A program made the position numbers and the translations under genes. A stretch of DNA of 64,000 nucleotides from Massilia sp. Root133 (GTDB lineage: Bacteria > Pseudomonadota > Gammaproteobacteria > Burkholderiales > Burkholderiaceae_D), in contig NZ_LMEW01000001.1 of the NCBI RefSeq assembly GCF_001426525.1, positions 128,978 through 192,977 on the forward strand, in the 5' to 3' direction. Shown piece after piece: positions 9,303 to 19,056 of the stretch. The notes beneath the pieces are model-generated. The model was not told where the DNA came from and searched no databases. It worked only from the letters and a program-made list of their open reading frames with translations. The first letter of the stretch is position 1; every line of letters begins with the position of its first letter.

Positions 9303-11051
9303 ATGTTAAATAATATGAAGATTAAGACGCTCGTCGTGACGGCATTGAGCTTGCTCGTCGCGCTGATGCTGGTGATTGGCGTCATGGGCTTGTACGGCGC
9401 GGACCGGTCGGTAGGCCTGATCCGCCACGTGATCCTGGCGGACCAGAAAAGCGCTTACGACCAAAAGTCGATCCGCCTCGACATGGAGCTGGCGCGCAGC
9501 CAGATCCTCCAGGCCTTGCAGCATAACCCGACGCTGTCCTGGTCGCAGCTGCATGACCACCCGCTGACCGTGCATTTCACGCAGATCGATGCCCTGTCGA
9601 ACGCCACGACCGACAAGTGGACGAAGTACAGTGGGTCAATCCGCAATGGCGAGGAAAAGCGCCTGGCCGAGGAATGGTTCGCCAAGAGCGATAATCTGGG
9701 CGTGGCGCATATCAAGGCGGCGTCCGACGCGATCCGGGCGGGTGACTGGGACGGTGCGGAAACAATCCTGATCAAGAAGATCAATCCGTCGTACCGGATC
9801 GGTGACGAAGCCATGGCGGCGCTCACGCACGCGTCCGAGGCGCGCGCGGCCACCAACGAGGCGGACGTCGCCGACAGCCTGCGCCACACCGCGTATCTGG
9901 CGGGCGGCGTGCTGTTGCTGGCCGCGCTGGTCGGCGTCGCCGTGGGCGCGGCGATGATCCGTGGGATCTCGGCGCCGCTTGGCGAAGCAACCGCCATCGC
10001 GTCCCGCGTTGCCGCGGGCGACCTGACCGGACGGATCGAGGCGCGTGGCAACAACGAAATCGGCACCCTGCTGGCGGCCCTGTCCCAAATGAAAGCCAAC
10101 CTGGCCGGTATCGTGGCGGAAGTGCGCACCAGTACCCACACCATTTCCAGCGCCTCCACCCAGATCGCGGCCGGCAACATGGACCTGTCGGAACGTACTT
10201 GCGGCCAGGCCAGTTCGCTGGAACAGACCGCCGCGTCGATGGAAGAGCTGACCGGCACGGTACGCCAGAACGCCGACAACGCGCGCCAGGCCAATCAGTT
10301 GGCGGTATCGGCGTCGGAGGTGGCGGTGCGCGGCGGCGGCCTCGTGGCACAAGTGGTGGACACGATGGGTTCGATCAACGAGTCCTCGCGCAAGATCGTG
10401 GACATCATCGGCGTCATCGACGGGATCGCGTTCCAGACCAATATCCTCGCGCTGAACGCGGCGGTGGAGGCGGCCCGGGCCGGCGAGCAGGGCCGTGGCT
10501 TCGCGGTCGTCGCGTCCGAGGTGCGCAACCTGGCCCAGCGCTCGGCCGGCGCCGCGAAGGAAATCAAACAACTGATCGGCGATTCCGTGAGCAAGGTCGA
10601 CAGCGGCGCGCGCCTGGTCGACGAGGCCGGTGTCACGATGAAAGAGATCGTCAGCGGCATCCAGCGCGTGACGGACATCATGGGCGAAATCACCCAGGCG
10701 AGCCAGGAACAGACTTCCGGGCTCGACCAGATCAACGAGGCGATCGGACAGATGGATTCGATCACGCAGCAGAACGTGGCCCTGGTCGAGGAAGCCACTG
10801 CCGCCGCCACGTCGCTGCTGGACCAGGTCGGTGCGCTGAGCGGCGTCGTGGACGTGTTCGTGCTGGACGAGGTGCCGGGCCAGCGTCAACGTCATCGTGC
10901 GTCCGTCACGAGCCCGGGAACGAAGCCGGACGCCCCGGTGCGCGCACTGTCCGCGCCCGCGCGGCGAGCGACCGGCGCGGCGAGCGCGGGTGCGCCATCC
11001 GCCGCGAAGCGGACAACCGCGGTGGAGGACGAGGCGTGGGAAACGTTTTGA
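9303..11051 (+). CDS. Methyl-accepting chemotaxis protein (4HB sensor, HAMP, signalling hairpin)
   Basis: Encodes 582 residues if started at the ATG at 9303, which has GAGGA six bases upstream; the ATG at 9297 abuts that site and is less likely. One membrane helix lies near residues 8-28 and a second near 195-217 ([21 protein letters not shown]). Between them is a periplasmic four-helix-bundle type sensor. A HAMP segment follows, then a long coiled coil with the conserved hairpin tip [21 protein letters not shown]. The protein ends in AWETF, matching the xWExF tether that recruits CheR/CheB in enterobacterial receptors. It starts only 18 bases after carB, so it may share its transcript. The ligand cannot be read from sequence. 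Confidence 0.93.
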   Translation: MLNNMKIKTLVVTALSLLVALMLVIGVMGLYGADRSVGLIRHVILADQKSAYDQKSIRLDMELARSQILQALQHNPTLSWSQLHDHPLTVHFTQIDALSNATTDKWTKYSGSIRNGEEKRLAEEWFAKSDNLGVAHIKAASDAIRAGDWDGAETILIKKINPSYRIGDEAMAALTHASEARAATNEADVADSLRHTAYLAGGVLLLAALVGVAVGAAMIRGISAPLGEATAIASRVAAGDLTGRIEARGNNEIGTLLAALSQMKANLAGIVAEVRTSTHTISSASTQIAAGNMDLSERTCGQASSLEQTAASMEELTGTVRQNADNARQANQLAVSASEVAVRGGGLVAQVVDTMGSINESSRKIVDIIGVIDGIAFQTNILALNAAVEAARAGEQGRGFAVVASEVRNLAQRSAGAAKEIKQLIGDSVSKVDSGARLVDEAGVTMKEIVSGIQRVTDIMGEITQASQEQTSGLDQINEAIGQMDSITQQNVALVEEATAAATSLLDQVGALSGVVDVFVLDEVPGQRQRHRASVTSPGTKPDAPVRALSAPARRATGAASAGAPSAAKRTTAVEDEAWETF

Positions 11052-11108
11052 TGGCGTAGGCCAGCGCGGGTCATGCGGCGAGCCTCAATAGGCCGCCGCG
11101 TAACCGCG

Positions 11109-11642
11109 TCAAGCCACGTCCGGCAACAGCAGGAGGATGTCCGTCGGACCGACGTCGATGCCCATCTGCGAGAACAGCGTCGTGGCCTGGCCCCGGTGAT
11201 GCGTCTGGTGGTTGAACACGTGCAGCAGCACGTCGCCCAGGCGCTTGGTGCTGGCGATCCCTTTCATGGAGGTCCACGTGAGCGCGCCGTCCAGGCGCGC
11301 GTCCCGCACCTCCGCGCAGAAGGCGCTGATGGCCGCGTCCAGCTGCACGCGCAGCGCGTCCAGCTCGGGCAGCGTCGCGCACAGCCGGTGGTCCAGCGAG
11401 GTGGGACGGGGCAGCTCGTCCAGGCACTGCAGCGATGCCAGGCCCGGCACGCCGGCCGCGATGCGCTTGAACCAGATGAGGTCCGCGATCACGAGGTGGT
11501 TCAGCGTGCCGAAGACCGACCCGAAGAACGCGCCCCGGTCTTCATGCAGGCGCTCCGCCGGCAGCGCGGCGGCCGCGCCGTACAGCTTCCGGTTCATCCA
11601 TTCGTTGTAGGCGGCCAGTTGTGCGAAGTGGGCAGTCGTCAT
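11109..11642 (-). CDS. DinB family protein
   Basis: Encodes 177 residues from the ATG at 11642 (MTTAHFAQLAAYNEWMN). The family has a four-helix bundle with a three-histidine metal site. Here one histidine is in FGTLNHLVIADLIWF and two more are in the late helix HVFNHQTHHRGQ, both classic DinB segments. Members include damage-inducible proteins of unknown role and thiol-dependent transferases, so the reaction is not predicted. It lies downstream of valS on the same strand, but the valS terminator falls just before its start, so it probably uses its own promoter or read-through. Confidence 0.88.
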   Translation of the reverse strand: MTTAHFAQLAAYNEWMNRKLYGAAAALPAERLHEDRGAFFGSVFGTLNHLVIADLIWFKRIAAGVPGLASLQCLDELPRPTSLDHRLCATLPELDALRVQLDAAISAFCAEVRDARLDGALTWTSMKGIASTKRLGDVLLHVFNHQTHHRGQATTLFSQMGIDVGPTDILLLLPDVA

Positions 11643-11656
11643 GGGCGTGATCCGAT

Positions 11657-11689
11657 AAAAAAAAACGCGCCGGTGTCGAGCCGGCGCGT
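11657..11689 (-). terminator. Rho-independent terminator of valS
   Basis: ACGCGCCGG (11665-11673) pairs with CCGGCGCGT (11681-11689) over a 7-base loop. On the minus strand the stem is followed by nine T (A-run at 11657-11665). It sits 24 bases beyond the valS stop and immediately upstream of the DinB start codon. Confidence 0.9.
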
Positions 11690-11712
11690 CGTTCATTGGG
11701 GCGTCTACGGCA

Positions 11713-14511
11713 TCAGGCCGGCGGCAGCTTGGCGAACTGCTCGTTCAGCTTGGCCAGCGTGGCGCTGAAGTTGTCCAGGCGCTCGCGTTCCTGCGCGACG
11801 ACGGCCGCCGGTGCGCGGGCGACGAAGCTTTCGCTGGACAGCTTGCCATTCGCCTTGGCGATCTCGCCTTCGATGCGCACGATCTCCTTTTTCAGGCGCT
11901 CGCGTTCGGCGGCGACGTCGATCTCCACCTTCAGCATCAGCTTGGTCGTGCCGACGATGGCGACGGCGGCCGGCGAATCCGGCAGCGCATCGACGATCTG
12001 CACTTCCGACAGCTTGGCCAGCAGCGCGACGTAAGGCGCGAAGCCTTGTGCGGCCGCGCGGTCGGCATCGTTCGCCGGCTCGACGATCAGCGGCACGCGC
12101 ACGGAAGGCGACAGCTTCATTTCGCCGCGCAGGTTGCGGGTCGCGTCGGTGACCTTCTTGAACTGGTCCATCCAGCTTTCCGCATCCGCGTCGATCAACG
12201 ACTCGTCGGCGATCGGGTACGGCTGCAGCATGATCGTGTCGCCGGTTTTGCCGGCCAGCGGCGCGACGGCCTGCCACAGCGCTTCGGTGACGAACGGGAT
12301 GATCGGATGCGCGAGGCGCAGCACGACTTCCAGCACGCGCAGCAGGGTGTGGCGGGTGGCGCGCTGCTGCGCTTCCGTGCCCTGCTGGACCTGCACCTTG
12401 GCCAGCTCCAGGTACCAGTCGCAGTACTCGTCCCAGACGAAGCTGTAAATCGAATTGGCGATGTTGTCGAAGCGGTAATCCTCGAAGCCCTTCGCCACGT
12501 CCAGCTCGACGCGGTTCAGGCGCGAGATGATCCAGCGGTCGGCCTGCGAGTAGTCGGCGGCGTCCGGCTTGCCGCAGTCTTTACCCTCGGTGTTCATCAG
12601 CACGAAGCGGGTGGCGTTCCACAGCTTGTTGCAGAAGTTGCGGTAGCCTTCGCAGCGGCCCAGGTCGAAGTTGATGTTGCGGCCGAGGGACGCGTAGCTC
12701 GCCATCGTGAAGCGCACGGCGTCCGTGCCGAATGCAGGGATCCCGTCCGGGAATTCCTTGCGCGTCGCCTTGGCGATCTTCTCGGCGGCTTTCGGATTCA
12801 TCAGGCCCGTCGTGCGCTTGGCGACGAGCGATTCCACGTCGATGCCGTCGATCAGGTCGATCGGGTCGAGCGTGTTGCCCTTCGATTTCGACATCTTCTG
12901 GCCCGACGAATCGCGCACGAGGCCGTGCACGTACACGGTCTTGAACGGGACCTTGCCGGTGAAGTGCGCCGTCATCATGACCATGCGCGCGACCCAGAAG
13001 AAGATGATGTCGAAGCCGGTGACGAGCACGGAGGAGGGCAGGAACATCTCCATGTCCTTCGTCTGCTCCGGCCAGCCGACCGTCGAGAACGGGACGAGCG
13101 CGGACGAGAACCACGTGTCCAGCACGTCGTCGTCGCGTTTCAGTTCGCCCTGGACGCCGGCCGCCGCCGCCTTCTGCTGCGCTTCTTCCTCGTTGCGGGC
13201 GACGACGACTTCGCCGTTCGGACCGTACCAGGCCGGGATGCGGTGGCCCCACCACAGCTGGCGCGAGATGCACCAGTCCTGGATGTTGTTCAGCCACTGG
13301 TTGTACGTGGTCGTCCAGTTCTCCGGGACGAACTTGACCTCGCCGCTCGCGACCTTTTCCAGCGCCACGTCGGTGATCGACTTGCCCGGATTGTGCGTGC
13401 CTTCCGGCGCCGGCTTGCTCATCGCGACGAACCACTGGTCCGTCAGCATCGGCTCGATGACGACGCCCGTGCGGTCGCCGCGCGGCACCTGCAGCTTGTG
13501 CGGCTTGACCTGTTCCAGCAGGCCTTGCGCTTCGAGGTCGGCGACGATCTTCTTGCGCGCTTCGAAGCGGTCCAGGCCGCGGTAGGCTTCCGGCGCGTCG
13601 TCCGTGATCGTAGCAATGAGCGTCATGATCGACGGCATCGGCAGGTTATGGCGCTGGCCGACCGCGTAGTCGTTGAAGTCGTGCGCCGGCGTGATCTTCA
13701 CGCAGCCGGTGCCGAACGCTTTATCCACGTAGCTGTCGGCGATGACGGGGATCTCGCGGCCGACGAGCGGCAGCTTGAGCATCTTGCCGTGCAGGTGCGT
13801 GTAGCGTTCGTCGGTCGGGTCGACGGCGACGGCGACGTCGCCCAGCATCGTCTCCGGACGCGTCGTCGCGACCGTCAGGTGGCCGCTGCCGTCCGCCAGC
13901 GGGTACTGGATGTACCACATCGAGCCGTCTTCTTCTTCCGATACCACTTCGAGGTCGGAGACCGCAGTGCCCAGCACCGGGTCCCAGTTGACGAGGCGCT
14001 TGCCGCGGTAGATCAGGCCCTGTTCGAACAGGCGCACGAACACTTCGGTGACGGTCTTCGAGCGCGGCTCGTCCATCGTGAAGTATTCGCGGTTCCAGTC
14101 GGCCGAGGCGCCCAGGCGGCGCATCTGGCCCGTGATCGTGCTGCCCGACTTTTCCTTCCACTCCCAGACCTTCTCGACGAAGGCTTCGCGGCCCAGGTCA
14201 TGGCGCGAGATCTTTTGCGCGTCGAGCTGGCGCTCCACGACGATCTGGGTGGCGATGCCGGCGTGGTCGGTGCCCGGGATCCACGCCGTGTTGAAGCCAC
14301 GCATGCGGTAGTAGCGGGTCAGGCCATCCATGACGGTCTGGTTGAAGGCGTGGCCCATGTGCAGGGTGCCCGTCACGTTCGGCGGCGGCAGCTGGATGCT
14401 GAACGACGGCTTGCCGTCGTCCATCGACGCGGCGAAGTAACCGCGCTGTTCCCATTCCGTGCGCCAGAATTGTTCGATGTCGACTGGCTCGAAAGACTTG
14501 GCTAATTCCAT
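11713..14511 (-). CDS. valS: ValS, valine-tRNA ligase
   Basis: Encodes 932 residues, typical for bacterial ValRS. It is a class I aminoacyl-tRNA synthetase that charges tRNA-Val and edits threonine. The HIGH-type motif is HMGH at residues 51-54 in [13 protein letters not shown], and the KMSKS loop is exact ([14 protein letters not shown], about residue 538). A central editing domain lies between them. The C-terminus carries the family's tRNA-binding coiled coil ([25 protein letters not shown], then [28 protein letters not shown]). It opens with [16 protein letters not shown] at the ATG at 14511 and ends before a strong terminator. Confidence 0.97.
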   Translation of the reverse strand: MELAKSFEPVDIEQFWRTEWEQRGYFAASMDDGKPSFSIQLPPPNVTGTLHMGHAFNQTVMDGLTRYYRMRGFNTAWIPGTDHAGIATQIVVERQLDAQKISRHDLGREAFVEKVWEWKEKSGSTITGQMRRLGASADWNREYFTMDEPRSKTVTEVFVRLFEQGLIYRGKRLVNWDPVLGTAVSDLEVVSEEEDGSMWYIQYPLADGSGHLTVATTRPETMLGDVAVAVDPTDERYTHLHGKMLKLPLVGREIPVIADSYVDKAFGTGCVKITPAHDFNDYAVGQRHNLPMPSIMTLIATITDDAPEAYRGLDRFEARKKIVADLEAQGLLEQVKPHKLQVPRGDRTGVVIEPMLTDQWFVAMSKPAPEGTHNPGKSITDVALEKVASGEVKFVPENWTTTYNQWLNNIQDWCISRQLWWGHRIPAWYGPNGEVVVARNEEEAQQKAAAAGVQGELKRDDDVLDTWFSSALVPFSTVGWPEQTKDMEMFLPSSVLVTGFDIIFFWVARMVMMTAHFTGKVPFKTVYVHGLVRDSSGQKMSKSKGNTLDPIDLIDGIDVESLVAKRTTGLMNPKAAEKIAKATRKEFPDGIPAFGTDAVRFTMASYASLGRNINFDLGRCEGYRNFCNKLWNATRFVLMNTEGKDCGKPDAADYSQADRWIISRLNRVELDVAKGFEDYRFDNIANSIYSFVWDEYCDWYLELAKVQVQQGTEAQQRATRHTLLRVLEVVLRLAHPIIPFVTEALWQAVAPLAGKTGDTIMLQPYPIADESLIDADAESWMDQFKKVTDATRNLRGEMKLSPSVRVPLIVEPANDADRAAAQGFAPYVALLAKLSEVQIVDALPDSPAAVAIVGTTKLMLKVEIDVAAERERLKKEIVRIEGEIAKANGKLSSESFVARAPAAVVAQERERLDNFSATLAKLNEQFAKLPPA

Positions 14512-14584
14512 GATGTGGCTGTATAGGCTGTATGGGCTGAAAATGCGAAAACGACCATTATAGATGCTTTACGCGGCTGTAAAT

Positions 14585-14610
14585 GAAAAGGGGCGCTCGT
14601 GGCGCCCCTT
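14585..14610 (-). terminator. Rho-independent terminator of the S8 protease gene
   Basis: AAGGGGCGC (14588-14596) pairs with GCGCCCCTT (14602-14610) over a TCGTG loop. Read on the minus strand, it is followed by TTTTCATTT. It lies 23 bases past the protease stop codon, between that gene and the valS start region. Confidence 0.8.
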
Positions 14611-14632
14611 CCTCGTGCCGCAAAACGACGGA

Positions 14633-16207
14633 TTATTTACCGCAGCCCAGCGACTTGATGCGATCGTACGCCGCCTTGGCCTGCACCAGACCGTAGCCGT
14701 ACTTGGTGTCGCGGCCGGCCGTGCCCAGGTCGAGCGCGCTGTTGTCCAGCGACGTGCGGATCTGGGCGCCCGTGCAGGTCGGGAAGTAGCTCCACACCAG
14801 TGCGGCGACGGCCGACACGTGCGGCGTGGCCATCGAGGTGCCGTCGAAGTAGGCATAGTTCGATGCCTTCACGGCCACCGTCGCGCTCTGGCCCAGCTGG
14901 GCCTTCATCGCGGCGCCGTCCGTGTCGGAGGCGGTCAGCGACGGGATCGTCGTGACGGTCGTGCCCAGCGTACCGCCGAATGCGCCCGCCACGTTGTTGT
15001 AGACGATCGCGCCGACGCCGCCGCTGTTCTGGCAGTTGGCGACCTTGGTCGCGAAGTCGACGGTGCCGCGCTGGATCAGGCAGACCTTGCCGGAAACGGA
15101 CGAGTTGACGGTGTCGCCGATGCCGAAGTCGGCCAGCGGCGCCGTCGCGGTCTTGACGGGCGAGCCTTCCATCGCCGACGAGGCGTAGTTCGTCGAGCCG
15201 ACCGTCAGGGCGGTATCGACGCCGGTGCCCATCGGGACGGTCGACAGCACGGCCACGCCCGGACCGGCGATCTCGACGTCCTTGTTGTATTGCGAGAACG
15301 AGGCGACGACCTTGTTTTCGTCCACGGCCGCCACCGACATCACGCTGGCGTAGCCGGCCGGGTACGACGTCGTCGAATTGCCGTCGTTGCCCGCCGCCGC
15401 GATCGAGAGGACGCCCTTGGTCTGCAGGCTGTCGAAGGCGCGCTGTTCGGTCATGCTCTTGGCGCCGCCGCCCAGCGACATCGTGATGACGTTCGCGCCC
15501 GCCGCGCCGCACTTGTTGGCGGCGTTGGCCAGGGTCGACGAGTAGGTCCACGCGCCGTCCTTGCCGAACACTTTCACGATGTGCAGCTTGAGCTGCTTGT
15601 TCGGGTTCACGCCGACGACACCCAGGCCGTTGTTCACGCCCGCGATGGTGCCGAACACGTGGGTGCCGTGGTGGGTTTCGTCGGTGTACCACCAGCCGGT
15701 GCCGGCATCGTATTCGCCGGTGACGTTGGCGCCGTTGTCCTTCAGGTCTTCATGGCTGAAATCGACGCCCGAGTCGATGATGCAGATCTTGCGGTTGCTC
15801 GTGTTCGCATCGGACAACTGGTCGGCCTGCACCTGCTTGATGCCGTACGGGACCAGCTGGCCGGCCGTGTACGGTACGCCGGTCGACGGCGTCGTCAGCG
15901 CGAACGGTTTGCGGATCACGTCTTCCTCGACGTACTCGACGTTCGGATTGTGCTGCAGGCCCTGCAGCGCGGCCGTCGGCACTTCGATGGCCATCGCGTT
16001 CATGTTGAAGATTTCCTGCTTGACCGCGCCCCGGGCGGCCGCGACGGCAGACTTGATGTTGGCAGCCGAGCCGGGTTTGAAGGCGACGATCACGCGGGTC
16101 GTGTCGGGCGCGGCCGACACACTGCCCGAGAACGCGACGGCCAGGGCCGCCACGCACAGCCCGAGGGCCGGGACTATCTTCGATGCGCGAGTGTATTTCT
16201 GATTCAT
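14633..16207 (-). CDS. Secreted subtilisin-like (S8) serine protease with PA-domain insert
   Basis: Encodes 524 residues. A signal peptide (about residues 1-33, ending SVSAA) is followed by an inhibitor-like propeptide (about 36-100, TRVIVAFKPGSAANIKSAVAA to VEYVEEDVIRK). The peptidase S8 domain carries the triad D145 (IIDSGVD), H180 (HHGTHVFG) and S458 (GTSMATPH), and an oxyanion asparagine in AAGNDGNS. A protease-associated (PA) domain of about 120 residues is inserted between the oxyanion strand and the serine (about 330-440, CLIQRGTVDFATKVANCQNSGGVGAIVYNN). This is the layout of exported alkaline proteases. It is expected to mature outside the cell by removing the propeptide. No C-terminal anchor is seen, so it is probably released. 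Confidence 0.93.
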   Translation of the reverse strand: MNQKYTRASKIVPALGLCVAALAVAFSGSVSAAPDTTRVIVAFKPGSAANIKSAVAAARGAVKQEIFNMNAMAIEVPTAALQGLQHNPNVEYVEEDVIRKPFALTTPSTGVPYTAGQLVPYGIKQVQADQLSDANTSNRKICIIDSGVDFSHEDLKDNGANVTGEYDAGTGWWYTDETHHGTHVFGTIAGVNNGLGVVGVNPNKQLKLHIVKVFGKDGAWTYSSTLANAANKCGAAGANVITMSLGGGAKSMTEQRAFDSLQTKGVLSIAAAGNDGNSTTSYPAGYASVMSVAAVDENKVVASFSQYNKDVEIAGPGVAVLSTVPMGTGVDTALTVGSTNYASSAMEGSPVKTATAPLADFGIGDTVNSSVSGKVCLIQRGTVDFATKVANCQNSGGVGAIVYNNVAGAFGGTLGTTVTTIPSLTASDTDGAAMKAQLGQSATVAVKASNYAYFDGTSMATPHVSAVAALVWSYFPTCTGAQIRTSLDNSALDLGTAGRDTKYGYGLVQAKAAYDRIKSLGCGK

Positions 16208-16522
16208 CGGTGTTTTCTCCGTCTAAGAAAATATCGTTATCGCAGCTGGCCTTGTGGGCCGCGGCTTATTGGTCGTACTCCTCTAACTACCGATACATCT
16301 TCGCTACCCGCTTTGGGCAGCGGAAATCAGTTTATTTTGAGAAGTTATACATATGCAATCGCATTTCAATCGTGCGCAACAGTTGTTGCGTAAGCGCAGA
16401 GATTGTGAATTTCTTTGACGAGACGGCTTGTCAACGTGTTATATTTTTGGCGCGCCGCAGGCGCCCATGCGACTGCGCGCCGCAACGGTCGCGTGCAACC
16501 TTTCGCTGCGAGAACCATCACA
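16208..16522. other. AT-rich divergent intergenic region with an inverted repeat
   Basis: This 315-base spacer lies between the start codons of the S8 protease (minus) and the ANTAR regulator (plus) and is visibly richer in A/T than its neighbours. It holds a 7-bp inverted repeat, CGCAACA (16375-16381) and TGTTGCG (16384-16390), separated by two bases, which could be an operator. I could not place a convincing promoter for either gene, and I see no open reading frame with coding character. Confidence 0.5.
16375..16390. promoter_or_regulatory. Inverted repeat CGCAACA-GT-TGTTGCG, possible operator
   Basis: Two perfect 7-base arms separated by two bases lie in the divergent spacer between the secreted protease and the ANTAR response regulator. 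The position suits a repressor or activator site, but no regulator has been identified and the match could be fortuitous. Confidence 0.3.
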
Positions 16523-17161
16523 ATGAGCGCGTACCTGCCTCCCCGCCGGCTGATCCTGCTGGTCGACGACGATCCCCTCCTGCTCGATTACCTGAAAACC
16601 GTACTGGACCATTCCGGTTACGAGACGATGACGGCCGAATCCGCCGCCGAAGCGCTGCAGCGCGTGGCCGAGCGCGAAGCCGACATCGCGCTGGCCCTGC
16701 TCGACATCAGCATGCCCGGCATGTCCGGCCTCGACCTGGCGCGCCGCCTCAAGGAGCACACGTCGGTCGCATTCATGTTCCTGTCGTCGGTCGACGATGC
16801 CGAGACGGCGCGCCAGGCCGCCAGCCACGGCGCCGTCGGCTTCGTCGTCAAGCCGGTCGACGCCGCGCGGCTGTTGCCCGCGTTCGAATCCGCGCTCGCC
16901 CGCGCCGACGAGATCCGCCGCTTGCGCCGCACCGAAGCGAACCTGAACGCGGCGCTGGCGGCGGGCCGCGAGACGAGCCTGGCCGTGGGGCTGCTGATGG
17001 CGCGCTACCAGACGGACCGCAACACGGCCTTCGAGGTGCTGCGCGACCATGCGCGCTCGAGCCGGCGCAAGGTCAACGAAGTGGCCGAGCAGCTCGTGGC
17101 GGCGGAAGAACTGCTCAACAGCCTGCACGGGGCGTTCGCGGGACGGTTGAAGGCAAAGTAG
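16523..17161 (+). CDS. ANTAR-domain response regulator
   Basis: Encodes 212 residues. An N-terminal receiver domain (residues about 10-125) has the acidic pocket LLVDDDP and the phosphoacceptor D61 in ALLDISMPGMSG, with the conserved lysine in VVKPVD. A short coiled linker leads to a C-terminal ANTAR domain (about 150-205: AVGLLMARYQTDRNTAFEVLRDHARSSRRKVNEVAEQLV). ANTAR proteins bind two-hexaloop RNA and prevent transcription termination, as in NasT and AmiR. No cognate kinase or nitrate/amide operon is adjacent. The ATG at 16523 gives a clean receiver start; an upstream in-frame start would only add an Arg/Ala-rich tail. Confidence 0.92.
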   Translation: MSAYLPPRRLILLVDDDPLLLDYLKTVLDHSGYETMTAESAAEALQRVAEREADIALALLDISMPGMSGLDLARRLKEHTSVAFMFLSSVDDAETARQAASHGAVGFVVKPVDAARLLPAFESALARADEIRRLRRTEANLNAALAAGRETSLAVGLLMARYQTDRNTAFEVLRDHARSSRRKVNEVAEQLVAAEELLNSLHGAFAGRLKAK

Positions 17162-17222
17162 GTTTTGCGCCGGCTTGGTATCATGCCGAACTTTCTTTCA
17201 TCATCTTCCAGGGACCGACAAC

Positions 17223-18329
17223 ATGAAAACCAGGGCCGCGATTGCATGGCAGGCAGGGAAACCGCTGACGATCGAAGAGGTCGAGCTCGAGGGCCCGAAG
17301 GCGGGCGAGGTGCTCGTCGAAGTCAAGGCGACGGGCATCTGCCATACCGACTACTACACGCTGTCCGGCGCCGACCCGGAAGGCATCTTCCCGGCCATCC
17401 TGGGCCATGAGGGCGCCGGCGTCGTCGTCGACGTCGGCCCGGGCGTGACGAGCCTCCGTAAAGACGACCACGTCATCCCGCTGTACACGCCGGAATGCCG
17501 CCAGTGCAAATTCTGCCTGTCGCAAAAGACGAACCTGTGCCAGGCCATCCGTTCGACGCAGGGCCGCGGCCTGATGCCGGATGCGACGTCGCGCTTCTCG
17601 CTGGACGGCAAGCCGATCTACCACTACATGGGCACGTCCACCTTTTCGAACTACATCGTGGTGCCGGAAATCGCGCTGGCGAAAGTCCGTTCGGACGCGC
17701 CGTTCGACAAGATCTGCTACATCGGCTGCGGCGTCACGACGGGCATCGGCGCCGTGATCTTCACGGCGAAGGTCGAGGCGGGCGCGAACGTCGTCGTGTT
17801 CGGCCTGGGCGGCATCGGCCTGAACGTGATCCAGGCGGCCAGGATGGTCGGCGCCGATAAAATCATCGGCGTGGACCTCAACCCCGGCCGCGAAGAGATG
17901 GCGCGCAAGTTCGGCATGACGCACTTCGTCAATCCGAAGGAAGTCGAGAACGTCGTCGACACCATCGTCCAGCTGACGGACGGCGGCGCGGATTACTCGT
18001 TCGAATGCATCGGCAACGTCACGACGATGCGCCAGGCGCTGGAGTGCTGCCACAAGGGCTGGGGCCAGTCGATTATCATCGGCGTGGCGGAAGCGGGCAA
18101 GGAAATCGCGACGCGTCCGTTCCAGCTCGTCACGGGCCGCGTGTGGAAGGGTTCCGCGTTCGGCGGCGCGCGCGGCCGTACGGACGTGCCGAAGATCGTC
18201 GACTGGTACATGGAAAACAAGATCAATATCGATGATCTCATCACCCACCATCTGACGCTCGACCAGATTAACGACGGCTTCGACCTGATGAAGAAGGGCG
18301 AGTCGATCCGTTCGGTTGTGGTGTTTTGA
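17223..18329 (+). CDS. frmA: S-(hydroxymethyl)glutathione dehydrogenase / class III alcohol dehydrogenase
   Basis: Encodes 368 residues, the normal length. It oxidises the glutathione adduct of formaldehyde with NAD+ in the cytoplasm. Catalytic zinc ligands are visible at C40 (GICHTD) and H62-E63 (GHEGAG), with the third in YIGCGVTTG. The structural zinc lobe is CRQCKFCLSQKTNLC. The Rossmann motif is GLGGIGLNVIQ with the NAD-selective acidic residue in IIGVDLN. The ATG at 17223 follows AGGGA and starts MKTRAAIAWQAGKPL, the usual family start. The S-formylglutathione hydrolase gene (fghA) that often follows is absent here. Confidence 0.96.
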   Translation: MKTRAAIAWQAGKPLTIEEVELEGPKAGEVLVEVKATGICHTDYYTLSGADPEGIFPAILGHEGAGVVVDVGPGVTSLRKDDHVIPLYTPECRQCKFCLSQKTNLCQAIRSTQGRGLMPDATSRFSLDGKPIYHYMGTSTFSNYIVVPEIALAKVRSDAPFDKICYIGCGVTTGIGAVIFTAKVEAGANVVVFGLGGIGLNVIQAARMVGADKIIGVDLNPGREEMARKFGMTHFVNPKEVENVVDTIVQLTDGGADYSFECIGNVTTMRQALECCHKGWGQSIIIGVAEAGKEIATRPFQLVTGRVWKGSAFGGARGRTDVPKIVDWYMENKINIDDLITHHLTLDQINDGFDLMKKGESIRSVVVF

Positions 18330-18476
18330 CCGGCCCGGCGGCGCCGGCCGCGCCGCCTTCTCGTATTTCCTCCGTCTGTTCCGCGTTTCCTGCGGCCTGT
18401 CGCACGCGCGTCGCGGTACAGCGCGCGCACCGCTATCGTGCTGTCATCGCAACGCGCGTCCACACGGAGGAAAACC

Positions 18477-19052
18477 ATGTCTAGCCTCAAGCAACTCATC
18501 GCGGTCGCCGGCCTCGCGCTGGCAACCGTCATCCCCACCCACGCCGCCGACCGCGGCGAGCCCTATGCACTCGTGCGCGACGGCGAGCGCGGCACCAGCA
18601 TGACGGGCGACAGCGTCGACTGGTCGACCATCAAGACCCTGCGCAAGCGGATCAGCGGCGACTTTTTATGGTTCCGCGACGGCGGCAAGCCTTACATCGT
18701 GCAGGATGCCGGCGTGCTGGCGCGGGCACGCAAGGCGTGGGAACCCGTCGACAAGCTCGGCAAGGAGATGGACGTCCGCGGCCGCGAAATGGACAAGCAC
18801 GGCAAGGTGATGGACGCCCTCGGCAAGGACATGGAACGCGCTGCCGCAGGTACGAAGCCGGACGAGGCGAAGATGCACGCGCTCGAGCGCCGCATGAACG
18901 ATGCCGGCAAGCCGATGGATGCGCTGGGCAAGCAGATGGACGCCCTCGGCAAGCGCATGGATGCGGAAAGCCGCACGGCCGACAAGACCGTGCGCGCCCT
19001 GATCCGCGAAGCTTTGGACAAGGGCCTGGCGCAGCCGGCGCCGCAGGTTTGA
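18477..19052 (+). CDS. Secreted heptad-repeat protein (GKxMDxx repeats), function unknown
   Basis: Encodes 191 residues from the ATG at 18477, preceded by GGAGG. A signal peptide (to about THAAD) leads into a short region (YALVRDGERGTSMTGDSVDW, then KRISGDFLWFRDGGKPYIVQD). From about residue 84 onward there are seven-residue repeats: GKEMDVR, GREMDKH, GKVMDAL, GKDMERA, then after a spacer GKPMDAL, GKQMDAL, GKRMDAE. The regular GK..MD pattern suggests an extended helical or fibrous structure, possibly tied to metal or peptide binding. Similar methionine-rich repeat tails occur in some exported or BlaR1/M56-linked proteins from this kind of bacterium (recollection, unverified). No enzyme motif is visible. 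Confidence 0.75.
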   Translation: MSSLKQLIAVAGLALATVIPTHAADRGEPYALVRDGERGTSMTGDSVDWSTIKTLRKRISGDFLWFRDGGKPYIVQDAGVLARARKAWEPVDKLGKEMDVRGREMDKHGKVMDALGKDMERAAAGTKPDEAKMHALERRMNDAGKPMDALGKQMDALGKRMDAESRTADKTVRALIREALDKGLAQPAPQV

Positions 19053-19056
19053 AACG

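Noticed and set aside
17223..18329. Formaldehyde-detoxification operon
   Set aside because: Only frmA is present; fghA and a FrmR-type regulator are missing around it.
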